The notes under the pieces are model-generated. The model did not search any database and had not been told where the DNA came from. It saw only the letters and a program-made list of their open reading frames with translations. A stretch of 64,000 nucleotides of DNA from Trichostrongylus colubriformis (Eukaryota > Nematoda > Chromadorea > Rhabditida > Trichostrongylidae). Below, piece after piece: positions 1 through 12,407 of this stretch. The DNA lies in NCBI GenBank assembly GCA_963978905.1, contig OZ022259.1, positions 44,596,727 through 44,660,726 on the forward strand. The letters run 5' to 3'. A program made the translations under genes and the position numbers. The stretch's first letter is position 1, and each line of letters starts with the position of its first letter.

Positions 1-3000
1 TTGAATTCGAACTTCTACATGGTTTTACATAAGTTACTCGGCAGCAACACTACCAAAAGTATCAGTATACATGTATGATAGACAAATTCAATGTCACTGT
101 TCAATATTCGTGGTAAGGTATGTGTTACAGGTCGACAGCGGCAGTTCGACAGCGGCGAGGTCGACAAAGAGAAAGTAAAAGATACTCAAAAAATTTCAAT
201 TGAGGACTTTCACAGTTTTTCTTCCGCTTTTCTCCCCTCTTTATTGTGGTAAGGGTATCTCCCTACCCTTCAGGGGAGGTAAACTCAATGGACGTAAAGA
301 GAGAGGGGGGAAATTCTTAGGAGACATGGCCAGTCGCTCTGAACCGTTCTCAATGCCTTTATTGAAGCAAAGAATGTGCAATGGAGTTTTAGGAGGAGGT
401 CATGCAAGAAGAATGCTTTATGTTAAAGATGGCTTACCCACCCAAAACTTCTTCAACTACGAGCCAGGTTTTTGTCCCTCCAGCCCCAAAAAGGCTTCCC
501 ATTTTCTACGGTCATTTTTCCAATGAAATTCGCTTTGCATATCTATCTGTCCATCGTTTATTCGAATGATCACCTTGGACCTTTCTGCCACTCCATGGAA
601 TTTCCGCTCATATAATGAATAAAGCGTGTTCAGCTGGAGGCGCTCTTTCTCCCGTTTTTTCTTACCTTCCTGTTGCATAAAACGGATCCGAGTCATTGAT
701 GTGAAAGAAAGAATCCAGCATGCGTTCTTAAACTCAAGCTTGATCACCAGGCGGAGTGTAGAATTCGAATTCATTATGTGAGGAAGACTGCACAATCCAC
801 AATGGGATTGACATCATAGAGCAATGTAAGCTGCTGTAAGCTTTGAGAGAGGAAACTACAGCTTGGCATAGTGGAACGAGCTATGAGATGAGAAGATCTC
901 ACCGATGCCCAACAATCTTCTTAAAGGCACAGTTCACGATAATTTTCATGCGTCTTAGCGTTCCGTAAAGGCTCTGAGGGTGCTGGAGAACATATTAGCT
1001 AAGGAGCAGCCGAAGAATTTTCCGAAAATGCTCGAAATTGGGAGTTTCCGACCTTTTGCTTCGTCGAGTTTTCAACTTAAAAGCAAGCGCTTGAACAAGT
1101 TTTCGCGTGTTAATATCATTCGATAAGGTTGCTATTACTATGAGAATCCTCCCTATCCTATCTTATTGCAGTCCATATCATGCCTCTTATCCACGTAGAC
1201 GCCACCGCTGCTCTGCTGGCTAAGTCGTAGAACGGGTGTGGGCCATCTTGAGACGGTGGCCGCCAGCTGATTTACGGGTTCTGTACGCGTTTGGCGCTCA
1301 ACCTCACGCCGCGATGATGGCACACGCTTTGCCATTGTGGTAGGGCCTATCTAATCGCGAATGGAACCAAGACACTCATATTATCGTGAATTGTCCCTTT
1401 AACTAAATGAGTTGTTTCACCCAACCCAACGCTTTTTTCCAGTTGGCTGCAGACAAAAACCGATACTGCCTAATTATCCTAAAACTTCGACTCCATAGCA
1501 CCACATTTTCTGAGGAGCTCGATTCAATAAAAATGTTTGCCACGGAGCTCTGACGAAAGGCAAAAGGCACTCCAAGGGCAATCACGAAAGACACGATACT
1601 ATTTACAGAGAGCCACGTGTTCCATCCAGCTTATACTCAATGTACTTACCATATGTCGAAACCGGTACGGCTAGCGGTGTGTGTCGCTGCATCAGGTGGT
1701 CCAACCGCCACCGGACTGCGGCAGAACCTGGGTATTAGTGGTCCACAACCTATGCGGGTATCTGTCGCGATGCAGAGAGAATGCTGATTAAAGTCCGCGC
1801 GGGCCCCTACTGACCTGCATCTCAACCACTTAGTGACAAACAGCCAATAAAGATAGTTAGATCGATGTCTGGTTATTGCTACACTACAGAATAATAGAAT
1901 ATACTACCGGTTTATGAGGACTACAAAAAATGATATCAAACAGAAAGATATTATGATGTGCAAAGAGAAGATGAGGAGACCGATTACATGAGGAATAAGT
2001 GATACAAATACTATTTTATAAATAAGTGACTGAAGTGGGGACTGGCTGATCTGAAGGTGACGAGGGAATCCCGGGGCGAGGTGAGAAGGATAGCTGTCTG
2101 GTCCATCAGGCCAAGTGTAGAGGTCTTCGTCGTAGATCTTCCTCTCGAGGAGACAATATCTTCAGACGACTGGTATTGGCAGATGTTGAGGAGACAACCG
2201 CTCCGCATGACGACAGAAAACAACGACTGACTTGACTTGGCGGGAAATGGACGAATCGAAACTTTCTTACGCTCCACGTGGTTGTGACCATTCACGATAG
2301 GCGTTGAGTCATGATGTTTGAATCGCGGTTGGGCGGACCTAGCCCAAGCGCGGTTTCCTTGCGACGCATGCTTAATACCCAGGGAAGGTCGTACGCAAGC
2401 CACGCCTCCTACATGAAAAACCCTTAACGCCGAGTTGCTGTCCGTGCTTGATTCCCATAGTTTCCCCGTTGAAGTTAACGAACAAAACCAGTGACCAGTA
2501 AAGCATACGAAAGGATCAAAGAGTCGAACTTCCATAAAAGCTTGTTCACGAAATACAAGTCCACTGGAAAGACGGATATTGATGAAAATTGAAATGACAA
2601 TGAACGGCAATGGGCACAGAACTACCAGTCCACCAAAAATAAATTGAGACGGTCCATCCACAAACTTAAGTCGAACGTAAAATATCAGACTAATAAAGAA
2701 GTACACTGCCTTTACTTATAATAACTGACAGACCTCGCCAACCGTTCTTCTACACAATCCAAGCGCAGTTCACCTTGAATCCGGGTCACCGACGAGGTCG
2801 TTGCCTCTATCAGCACGAGTTCATTGCTGGTCATTGCATCATTGCATAAAAATGAATCCGCGCATTAACTTCCTTTTCTGCTTTTTGAATTCTCTCAAAG
2901 TATCAATTCCTTAAGTTCAAAAGAATTTGTGTCAAATGCGAAGAATTGTGCTTGAACGCGAAATTTTCAAGTTGTCTTTTCCTTGGTGGTCCAGTGGTTG

Positions 3001-3560
3001 TCTTCTTCCTAATTGTTTACCCGATTCTGGGTTACCAGCTGACGTTTCCTTTTCTGGTTATAGACCACCTCCGATTAGGGTGGAGAATGGGATAACTTTT
3101 TTTTGCTCCGTCACTGAGCTATACTGACTCCAGCTGCCCGAATCGTTCGCTGTCGTCTAACTTCTTTGGAGCTTTGGGGGCGTCTCTTTTTAGAAGTTGG
3201 TAGAATTGAAGCTGGGATAGACAAGGTAAATATGACAGGTGATGGAGGACTGAACCGCCTAAGGAGGCACGCTTTTAAACTTCGGAATAAAACGTATTTA
3301 TTGAATCAGCGAGTAAGTAACAAGTGATGAAGAACTGGCTTAGATATGACGAGATACAATTTTGCCTTGTGGTATACCAGTACTAGTATATAGTGGTATG
3401 TATGCTAGGCCCTGAAACATATCTGAGATGTGAGGTTTCCCGCAATAATCTCTAACTCAAGAGATCCCCACAGAGATCAGAGACAATATCGTACTTGTTT
3501 ACAAGACTGTCGAGGTTGCCTAGATTTCGTAACCTATGTCCTTCGACAGCCCACTTCGCC
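1..3560. other. no supported gene; unclassified DNA
   Basis: I see no splice-supported exon and no recognisable transposon protein here. The segments at 1640-1830 and 2040-2500 are locally richer in G and C and look like old repeat sequence. A tRNA A-box-like string (TGGTCCAGTGGTTGTC) occurs near 2987 without a convincing B box, so it is not called as a tRNA. Confidence 0.4.
2011..2706 (-). other. long open frame of uncertain status
   Basis: A 231-codon open frame. Its first ~50 residues are hydrophobic and could form one membrane segment (around residues 20-45, with a stretch like FIVISIFINIRL). The rest is polar and low in conserved character, and overlaps a GC-rich patch that looks like dispersed repeat. 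I recognise no domain. It could be a chance ORF through a repeat, or include one exon of a membrane protein. Most likely not a gene as drawn. Confidence 0.15.
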
Positions 3561-3589
3561 TTATAGCATCAAATAATCACTACTATACA

Positions 3590-3665
3590 TAAAACGCTTC
3601 GTCTGTCTGTCCCTTTGTCCCTCCGTCCCTTTGTCCGTCCCACCGTCTGTCACGAAATTAGGTAT
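3590..3665 (+). repeat. pyrimidine-rich terminal module next to GTCACGAAATT
   Basis: A run of CTGT/CCGT-type short repeats (gtctgtctgtccctttgtcc and following) ends in gtctgtcacgaaatt and leads directly into the 281-bp array. The same order occurs at 19415-19500: an AATCATCCTACTCTATA-like start, a TCTG/TGTG microsatellite, then GTCACGAAATT. The two elements therefore share an end although their internal tandem repeats differ. Confidence 0.6.
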
Positions 3666-5160
3666 TATATGAAAAACGACGCGATGAGATGGGGACAAGT
3701 GTAGGATGGGTAGGGTATGGGAAAAGAAGTAAAGACCACAAATGGACCCAATTAAGCTCCGCTCACGATGGGTGGGGAGTGCAGTGGAATTATCCGTTTT
3801 CAAGCCGAAAATTGCCAACTGGGTTCCAGTATGACCCAAACATGAGCAAAAGGTGGATTAAGGTCAAGAATGAGTTATTTGAAGTCATGGAAGAGGCCTG
3901 GGCACAGTAGGCGGAGCATCTGTAGTGGTGAGCGGAGTTAGGACGTTACATGAAAAACGACCTGTGGAGATAGGGACAATTATGGTACGGGTAGGGCATG
4001 TGACAAGAAGTAAAGAGCACACATAGTCCAAGTCAAACTCCACCCACGATGGGCGGAGCGTGCACTTAAATGTTCCGTTATAAGACCGAAAATCGTTGAT
4101 TGTGTTACAATATGAGCCAATAGTGAGCAAAAGGTGGATTAAGGTCAGGAATAAGTTTTTTTCGAAGTAATGAAATAAGCCTGGACACTCCGGGCGGAGC
4201 ATTTGTAGGCCCGCCGGAGCTTGAACATTACATGAAAAACGACCTGTGGAGATAGGGACAATTGTGGTATGGGTAGGGCATGTGACAAGAAGTAGAGAGC
4301 ACACATAGTCCAAGTCAAACTCCACCCACACTGGGCGGATCGTGCACTGAAATGTTCCGTTATAAGACCGAAAACGTTGATTTTGTTACAGTATGAGCCA
4401 AACGTGAGCAAAAGGTGGATTAAGGTCAGGAATAAGTTTTTTTTTCGAAATAATGAAAGAGGCCTGGACACTTTGGACGGAGCATTTGTAGGCGCGCCGG
4501 AGCTTGAACATTACATGAAAAACGACCTGTGGAGATAGGGACAATTGTGGTATGGGTAGGGCATGTGACAAGAAGTAATGAGCACACACAGTCCAAGTCA
4601 AACTCCACACACGCTGGGCGCAGTGTCACCGAAATGATCCATTTCAAAACTGAAAATTGTTGATTGTGATACAGTGCGACCCAAACGTGGGGAAAGGTGG
4701 GTTAAGGTCGGTGATGAGTTTATGAAAGTCATGAAAGAAGCTTAGGCACAGTGGGCGGAGCATTTTTGGTGGTGGGAGAAACTAGAAAGTTGCATGAAAA
4801 AACAATCTGCCGAGATGGTGACAAGTTTGGGATGGACAAAGAAGTAAAGGGCACACATGGACCAGGTTATGCTCCCACGGTGGACGGATGTGCTCTGGAA
4901 GATCCGTTTTCGGAACGAAAAATGGTAAAAAATGGTAAATGGTAAATATAACACAAACGAGGGGAAAAGATCAAGGGCAGGGATGAGTTTATGAAGGTGA
5001 TGAAGATTTGTAGTCGTGGCCTGAGCTTGGACGTTACTTGCGAAATAGCCCGTGGAGACGGAGTAAATTTCGGAAAGGGTAAGGCATGGGACAGGAAGTG
5101 AGGTGCACAGAACCACCCAAGCACCATCCACGGTGGGCGCAGCGCTCACTGAAATACTCT
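3663..5160 (+). repeat. tandem array, ~281-bp unit, about 5-6 diverged copies
   Basis: The marker catgaaaaacgacctgtgg recurs at about 3669, 3950, 4231, 4513, 4793 and, weakly, 5037, a spacing of about 281 bp. Each unit also repeats aggtggattaaggtcagga and gggcggagcatttgtagg. Units 2-4 are close to each other and the outer units are more diverged, as expected for an array maintained by unequal exchange in its middle. Several open frames on both strands repeat with the unit and are not genes. Confidence 0.85.
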
Positions 5161-5199
5161 GTCCTCAAGAAAAAGAGTAATTTCGATCGACTTACCGAC

Positions 5200-7700
5200 G
5201 CAAATGGTGTTTCGTGCACAGTAGAGTGCGCCTGCCAACTGGTGTCTAATATATACCTACTCTTCAAGTTTTTACATGCGCATTATAGCATTTCATAATT
5301 ACGCTTTGACATGTATTTAAATAAATACATTGGCCTTCTGTGGTTGCCAACAGGTGTGGGCCGGCTGATATAGACCCCCGCCCATTTGCAATCCATCCCA
5401 CCGGCTAGTGACGGAGAGGGGCACGAAAGAGAGAGAGGCGGTAGGTTTAGAATTCCTATTTTTCGAGTTTTCCGCCGTTTTATTTCGCTCTTTCTGTACT
5501 TTTACTTTGCTCAGTACCACTGCCTTCACACTCGACCCTTAGGCCGAGGTCAAAATCCGGGTGTCCCAACAAATACCCCTGTCTGTGGGTTCTCTTCAAG
5601 GGTGCGTGGTTTCGAGGATTTATCGATGAAATTTTTGAAAAAATACGACATCTTCGAACTCCCAGGTACGCTCCCACCTTACAACCCAAAGTAAGACCTC
5701 GACAGAGGTCTGCGCTAGTTTGGGAAGAGTGTGCACGAGTGAAGCTAGAAGATTTCACAAAAGACATACAGCAGGGACATCATCTTTGAACACGTTGTGA
5801 GCATCAAAACGCAGAGCTTACCATCGTGCTTCGCGAGTCGCATCTTATTTTTTTTACGAACACTTTCTTTTTCTGTGTAACTTGTTTTTGCCACTCTTTT
5901 GAACACTTTACCCTTCTACGTGACTCTGGAGCGCTTATCTGTATTTTAGCTTTTCCATTTCTTCATGAGTTACATATATGTTATGTTGCGTTTACGCCTC
6001 AGGCGCGATTCAGTCTAATTCTCCGTCACAAGAAACACCTTCGAAGACGTACAACAGAAGAACTCAACTGGTTTAAGAGTAGATGTAGCAAGCGAAAGGT
6101 GTTGCAAGTCATAAAGCACCAATTCAAAAATAACCTTTTCAAGGTGGAGCTGAGCAGATGGGGCAGCGTATTGCGTTTTATGAAGGTGCCATCAAGAAGA
6201 TCAATAAAGTGTATCAGTGAGCGAACAATATAGATGGCAACTCCAATTCTGAAAATACTCAGTTCAGCTTTTTTTGAGATTTCAGTTCATTTCACATTTT
6301 ACCTTTTATGAAGGACTCACAGCTGTTCAGAGATTGGACCTCATTCGATATTTTTGAGGAAATTGAGCAAAAGGCAAAATCGGGCATTTCCGCCAGTCTG
6401 CACTAGCAGAATATCTGGTTCCAGTGACGTTAACATCTATGTAAATCCAATTTTTATTCCTGGTTCTTAGGGTTACAGCTGCTCAAAAATAAGAGCTGAA
6501 ACTGCATTCCATACATGAGCGGCTTAAAATCGAACCTCCCATCCACATTAAATGCCCTGAGATAACTACCACTTTCTGTGTGTGTGTGTGAGGTGAGAAA
6601 CGAACTCAAATTTCATATTCTTGAATGCTCAGCTTCACTCATGTGACGCAGCTCCTTGCCACAAAGTCTTAAATGATTTCAACTTTGTCAGCCAGTAGCA
6701 GAGTTACCACCGCTCACAAGCACCTACAGAGCACCGTGGAATTTCGACACCTTCCGTCGCGGTTACTTACGAATTCTCGGTCAGTAAGCTAACCTGATGC
6801 GATTTCGGTGATATGCATTAATAGTGGCTGACATTTCATTTGTTTTTCCTTTGCAAATATTATTGCTTGAATGGTAACTGTCGTTTTGTTGCTGTGATCA
6901 TTGACGATACTGTGTAGTCTTTCAAAATATGGCGAGCTTTTAGTTTGTGCTTTCTAACTGCTTCCGGGTGCTTTATGTGTATTACGTATGAATTTTATGT
7001 TACTAGCAGGCTCTGTTTGCTTTCGCTAACACCTCTGCATTAATAAATTTGTGCCTACGAACAATCGTAGGTGCATATGTATTTGGGAAAAAAGAGATCG
7101 TTCTAAAGAACAAATAGCTGCTCATTAGTTCCAGCGCAAAAATTGATAAGTGAGAATTCGATTTTTCTTGACCGTAGTGAATAATGCACTCCGGTGAGCA
7201 CAACTTCTACAGGCGGAGGTGGAGGTGGTGTAGTTGCGCACTGCCACTCTCATGGTGCACGGGTGATATCCCGCATAAATGTCCGTCGAGGCCAGCCGAA
7301 TGGACAGCCCCTCTACGTGTAGGTCATATCGCGTTCACCCGCCACCACAGTTCTGAGAACTAAGCAAAATGAGAGAATAAAGTATTCTTCCATGGTCAAT
7401 CTCGAAAGAATCCGTATGCCAAATGTTACTCGTATCGGTTCACCTATTCGAAAACATGTGATTTCCCTTAATCACCGATTTCGGAACTCTTACAATCTAT
7501 GCGAACTTGCTATTTTCCTGGATTCTTCAATACTCCAGTGCAACGAAGTCATGAGCATGGTTTGGAGTCCAGTACCGACTGGAGTGGCCGTAGTTCTGTT
7601 CCGTAGTAGTACTGCTGATATGTATAAACCCTTTGGTAGTTTTCTAATTTTGTTAGCTGCTGATTATCGCCCTTACGGTTCAGGTCCTGTCACAAGGAAG
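5200..7700. other. no supported gene
   Basis: I see no splice-consistent exon series and no transposon protein. A 135-codon frame at 5826-6233 (+) has a hydrophobic start but no recognisable domain. A short (TG)n run lies at 6577-6592. Confidence 0.35.
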
Positions 7701-7724
7701 GATCAGTAGGTTATGGTCAATCAA

Positions 7725-9600
7725 AATGGTCATAGCGTTTGCATGTAGTACTTACATTTGTAGCATCAAAGGTATAGCGGTATCATTGTCCCTTCCCACG
7801 GTAGAGACCCGTATTCAACTTCCTGGGTCGATCGCTTCTATGCAGAAGAGGAAGAGGGCAAAATGGTCGGTTAGTGCACATGTTTTGCATTTTTTGAGGT
7901 GGTTTATTCTTCTTCAGGCAGATCCAAATCAGATATCAAAAGTGGTCAGATACATTCCAGACGCTGTTGTTTTCAAAAAGATCAAAATCAATACTAAAGC
8001 TTTCAGCTTGGTTGGATGCGGATATTGGCCAACCGGCTCAACACGTTATACGTGTGAGTGCTGATAAGCTGTTGTTTTGTAGCGATTCTGACGTGGGTAG
8101 GTGGACAAAGTGGTCTTATAATAGTATTCGCATACAGTACTTATACGTGTGGCATCAGCAGTGGAGCGGAATCATTGTACCCTCATTTTTCGGGGACAGT
8201 AATGTCCAAGTTCGCGAAGGCACTTAAATACCCTATCACATTTCACCACATCTGAATATTACAAAAGACTGAGTGTTCGTAGCAATTGAACGAAATATTT
8301 CAGCACCGTGAGAACCTGCTCTCCATGGTGTAGTGGTTGTGAGCGCAGTTCTTATCAGAGAGGAACATTCACGTTCTCCTGATTTTTTGCCACAACATGT
8401 GAGGAACCATAACGATACCCAATGATTGCAGTGTGCCGCATAATGTTTCGGTACAAGCTCTGCTTTGACAGCCAGGTCTCCATCGTGCTGAAGGCATACT
8501 CTCACACAGAAAGACAGAAAGACGTCACCCCTACGATAAGAAGAAGATCAGTATCCAAAGATTCTGGATCTTCTGGGGATTCTGGATCCTACGGTGCCTA
8601 CCTCCAGCCTAGGCGTATTAAACGCCTCGTTCAGCCCGCCTAATGTACGTCACGCCGCATCATATAGAGGCAGCCATCGAGCGTGAATTTCCCTTGTTTG
8701 AGGCGGCTTTCATAAGACGGGCTGAACAGGGCGTTTAATATGCCTCTGCTGGAGGTAGGCATCATAGGGATGACATCCTTGTGTGAGGATATGCCTTCAA
8801 CATGATGGCAGCTTGGCTGTCAAAGCAGAAATCGCCCCGAAATGTTATGCTGCAAGAGCACTGCAGTCACTGAGTTCTGTTATGGTTCCTCACAGGCACG
8901 TGGCAAAAGTACAGGGGCGCGTGATTGCTAGCCTCGTTGATAGGAACAGCCCTTGCAACCACTGTACCTTAGAGAGCAGGTTTTCACAGCGCTTTAAACA
9001 ATTTGTCTGATTGCTACGAACACTGTCTTTTGTAATGCTCACCGGAATTTGGAGATTACCATGCCCAGAAAAAGAGGGTTCAATATTTCCGCTACACTAC
9101 TGCTGTTACAGGTAATAAGCGTAATAAGCGACAGCTATGACCACTTTGCCCACCTACTCACATAAGAATCACCACAAAACAACAGTGTATAGGATACACC
9201 TGAACACTTTTATAAATCCGGTTCGGATCTGCTCGGAGGAAAATAACCCACCTCAAAAAAACCAAAAGATTTGCACCACCCAGGAGTTGAGCCCGAGTCT
9301 GTACCGTGGGAGGGTACAATAATACCGCTACACCAATCACATTGGATGTCTGCATGCAAACGCTATGACCACTTTTCTCCCCTTCCTGCGCCATGAACAT
9401 CATAATTCAATGGTGTCTGGAATGCATCTCAACACTTTCGAGGACCTAGTTTGGACCTGTCTGGAAGGAATTGACTCACCTCCGAAGCAAAAGGTTTGCG
9501 CCAACCGGGAGTTAAACCGGGTCTGTACCCCGGGAGGGTCAATGATACCGCTACACCATTGGTGCTAATTATGGGTCCACTCCGACGGGGTCATTGATCG
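7725..9600. repeat. large imperfect palindrome (~1.9 kb)
   Basis: The left side (7725-8250) is, in reverse complement, the same sequence as the right side (9050-9600). Examples are ggtcatagcgtttgcatg on the left against catgcaaacgctatgacc on the right, and gttgttttgtagcgattct against agaatcaccacaaaacaac. The centre is a second foldback (8254-9040). Frames read on the two strands encode related but decayed peptides, which is the result of symmetry and not of coding. Confidence 0.75.
8254..9040. repeat. foldback element forming the palindrome centre
   Basis: Left end aatattacaaaagactgagtg and right end cactgtcttttgtaat are reverse complements. The match continues through agaacctgctctc / gagagcaggtttt and tgaggaaccataacg / gttatggttcctca to the inner tacctccagcctaggcg / ctgctggaggtagg. 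Arms are ~300-380 bp around a ~55-bp centre. The left arm contains a tRNA A-box-like string (CATGGTGTAGTGGTTGTG), so a tRNA-derived SINE origin of the arm is possible. No coding capacity. Confidence 0.7.
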
Positions 9601-10602
9601 TGACCGCTCCCCCTCCCAGCCGATCAATTTCCCACGGCCCACATAAGAATCACCACAAAACAACAGTGTATAGGACACACCTGAACACTTTTATAAATCC
9701 GGTTCGGATCTGCTCGGAGGAGAATAACCCACCTCAAAAAAACCAAAAGATTTGCACCACCCAGGAGTTGAGCCCGAGTCTGTACCGTGGGAGGGTACAA
9801 TAATACCGCTACACCAATCACATTGGATGTCTGCATGCAAATGCTATGACCACTTTTCTCCCCTTCCTGCGCCATGAACATCATAATTCAATGGTGTCTG
9901 GAATGCATCTCAACACTTTCGAGGACCTAGTTTGGACCTGTCTGGAAGGAATTGACTCACCTCCGAAGCAAAAGGTTTGCGCCAACCGGGAGTTAAACCG
10001 GGTCTGTACCACGGGAGGGTCAATGATACCGCTACACCATTGGTGCTAATTATGGGTCCACTCCGACGGGGTCATTGATCGTGACCGCTCCCCCTCCCAG
10101 CCGATCAATTTCCCACGGCCCACATAAGAATCACCACAAAACAACAGTGTATAGGACACACCTGAACACTTTTATAAATCTGGTTCTGATCTGCTCGGAG
10201 GAGAATAACCCATCTAAAACAAAAACCAAAAGATTTGCACCACCCAGGAGTTGGACCCGAGTCTGTACCGTGGGAGGGTACAATAATACGGCTACACCAA
10301 TCACATTGGATGTCTGCATGCAAACGCTATGACCACTTTTCTCCCTTTCCTGCGCCATGAACATCATAATTTAATGGTGTCTGGAATGCATCTCAACACT
10401 TTTGAGGACCTAGTTTGGACCTGTCTGGAAGGAATTGACTCACCTCCGAAGCAAAAGGTTTGCACCAACCGGGAGTTAAACCGGGGTCTGTACCACGGGA
10501 GGGTCAATGATACCGCTACACCATTGGTGCTAATTATGGGTCTACTCCGACGGGGTCATTTATCGTGACCGCTCCCCCTCCCGGCCGAGCAGTTTCCCAC
10601 GG
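9159..10602 (+). repeat. three tandem copies of a 481-bp unit
   Basis: The string cacataagaatcaccacaaaa starts at 9159, 9640 and 10121, a constant step of 481 bp. The copies are nearly identical, so the amplification is recent compared with the diverged left arm of the palindrome they extend. Each unit is itself a diverged dimer: a gggagggt...ataccgctacacca block occurs twice per unit about 240 bp apart. Repeated small open frames on both strands come from the repetition. Confidence 0.9.
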
Positions 10603-11215
10603 CGTGCCGTCCACGTTGATAGCGCGGTACCGTCGCGATGGCGCCACAGCTTTCCCATGGCCATGCACGTCGATCGATGCGGCGGACTAGAGCTTGAGAA
10701 GTCGATTGACAAAAGGAAAAGCCTGGAAATGACGAAAATAAGAATTTTACGAACATCAAGGTTTTTATATATCATTCGATAGCATTTCCTTTGGGGAATC
10801 GAACGGTGTACTTTTCAATGGGGAATCTGCGGCTGAAAATGTGTTGAGATGGTTTTTTTCAACAGCATATACACGGAGGCACTGTTTAGGGCCACACCAA
10901 GGAACAGGGGTTCGTTTGAAATGAGTGAAACTCTGAAACTTCTACACAGCTGTGAACTTAGATCAGGGATGTGAGAAGACTTCGCTGCCAGTTCATCGAA
11001 TTTCGGAGAAATTTCCTTCAAACCTTCCACAATGTGAAAATATAACCAAGTACCGAATTCAAGAAAATCAAAAACTTGTAGCACCATCTTGTAGAGCTCG
11101 ACGAGCTGATTCGAAAGCATATATATGTTTAGGAAAAATAATCAACGTCAATCGATTTATGGCGAAAAACGATAAAAAACGCGTTTTCGCGCAATTTTAA
11201 ACACTTTTACGGCAC
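10580..11215 (+). repeat. dispersed repeat, copy 1 of an inverted pair
   Basis: The sequence from cgcgatggcgccac through ggaaaagcct, cattcgatagcatttcc, gggccacaccaaggaac and acaaaa-type tracts to the gcgttttcgcgc end matches 17540-18150 in reverse complement, at roughly 75-80% by eye. It carries no open frame I would call coding. The same sequence borders the 481-bp array, so both may belong to one larger element. Confidence 0.65.
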
Positions 11216-11708
11216 TAACTGTACCTCAACTACATACTGGTGGCAGGGGTAGATTTTTTTAATTCAACAGTTCCTGCAATGCCTGTGGCACGCAAGGCAC
11301 GAACATCACTTTGAATGCGCCGTTTTTGCGCAATCAACGTGAAATTCGTGTTCAATTCGAACAACCCCCTAGGAAGTCTTCAATTACGTACATAGAAATT
11401 TCTTCCCAAACTTCAAAAAATTCGTGGGAAAGTGAGCAACAACGCGTTAAGCAAAGGGAAGTCGCTGACCTTGCCAGATAATACTCTTTTTGGCTTGCCA
11501 CGTGCACTTGCTGCAGAATGCATTTGCATTACGCAAGTTTCGGTTTTTATCGGTTTCGGTTATCTGTCAGTTTTTTTACGAAAAATAAAGGAAATAATTA
11601 TCACTCATCCCCATGGCCACCTTACTTCTCTCAGAGTGGACCAAATACTCAATTTAGTCGAAACTCGTCGCTCGGTGTTCCTCCTTCTAAATACGATTTT
11701 CACACTAG

Positions 11709-12393
11709 AATGTTTCACAACAATTGAGGCTCCGAAATATTCATTCAAAAAACCCAAAAGACCCCTCGAAAGTCTCAAAAGTTTTAGAATATTTTTGCTA
11801 TATTTCGGTGTCTAACACCTTCTTCAGGTCTAAAACTGTGGAGATATGTTGTTATATTATATAGGTTATCTATCAGTAACCTACTGTCCCTGTCTCAAAA
11901 TTTTCGACGTGACTCATCCTGCCAAAACGTGTGGAGCCGGAAATGATCAACTCACCCGGTTGCACCCTTGAATAGTCTAAGACGCTATGTGAGTGGCTAG
12001 ACACTTGATATGAGAGAGGTCATGCAGTAATCATTCTTGATTACTGCATGACCTCCCTCATATCAAGTGTCTAGCCACTCACATAGCGTCCCAAACTATT
12101 TAAGGGTGCGACCGGGTGAGTTGATCATTTCCGGCTCCACACGTTTTGGCAGGGTGAGTCACGTCGGAAATTTCGAGACAGGGACAGTAGATTATTGATA
12201 GATAACCTATATCATGTAACAACATATCTCCACTGTTTCAGGCCTGAAGAAGGTGTTAGACACCGAAATATAGCAAAAATATTCTAGAAACTTTTGAGAC
12301 TTTCGAGGGGTCTTTTGACTTTTTTGAATAAATATTTTGGAGCCTCAGTTGTCGTGAAACATTCAGATATCCATGAGACTCCAGAACAGCAAG
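11709..12393. mobile_element. foldback retroelement-like insertion 1 with hammerhead-like cores
   Basis: A near-perfect palindrome: arms 11708-12033 and 12038-12364 around a 4-nt loop, plus ~29 extra bases on the right. It is bounded by a 14-bp direct repeat with one mismatch (gattttcacactag at 11695-11708, gattttcacattag at 12394-12407), which reads as a target-site duplication. Each arm, read outward from the loop, carries CTGAAGA, a GGTGT/ACACC stem and GAAA, then an AATAT/ATATT hairpin. In the left arm an 8-bp helix (AGTTTTAG/CTAAAACT) closes the core. No protein is encoded. The second copy at 23958-24318 shares the ends, including a gctgttc-ggagtctcatgg string. Transposon class is inferred, possibly Penelope-like. 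Confidence 0.7.
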
Positions 12394-12407
12394 GATTTTC
12401 ACATTAG

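Noticed and set aside
8320..8400. tRNA gene from the A-box-like ccatggtgtagtggttgtg
   Set aside because: No B box or cloverleaf can be drawn; it lies in a foldback arm and is at most tRNA-derived.
9137..10568. Repeated 60-90-codon frames on both strands
   Set aside because: They recur every 481 bp with the tandem unit and have no conserved domain.
9159..10602. CRISPR-like array
   Set aside because: The units are 481 bp contiguous repeats without spacers, in eukaryotic DNA.
12244..12268. Calling the CTGAAGA/GAAA motif a canonical hammerhead ribozyme
   Set aside because: There is an extra A between CTGAAGA and stem II, two unpaired bases next to helix I, and no clear NUH cleavage triplet. 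It is reported only as hammerhead-like.
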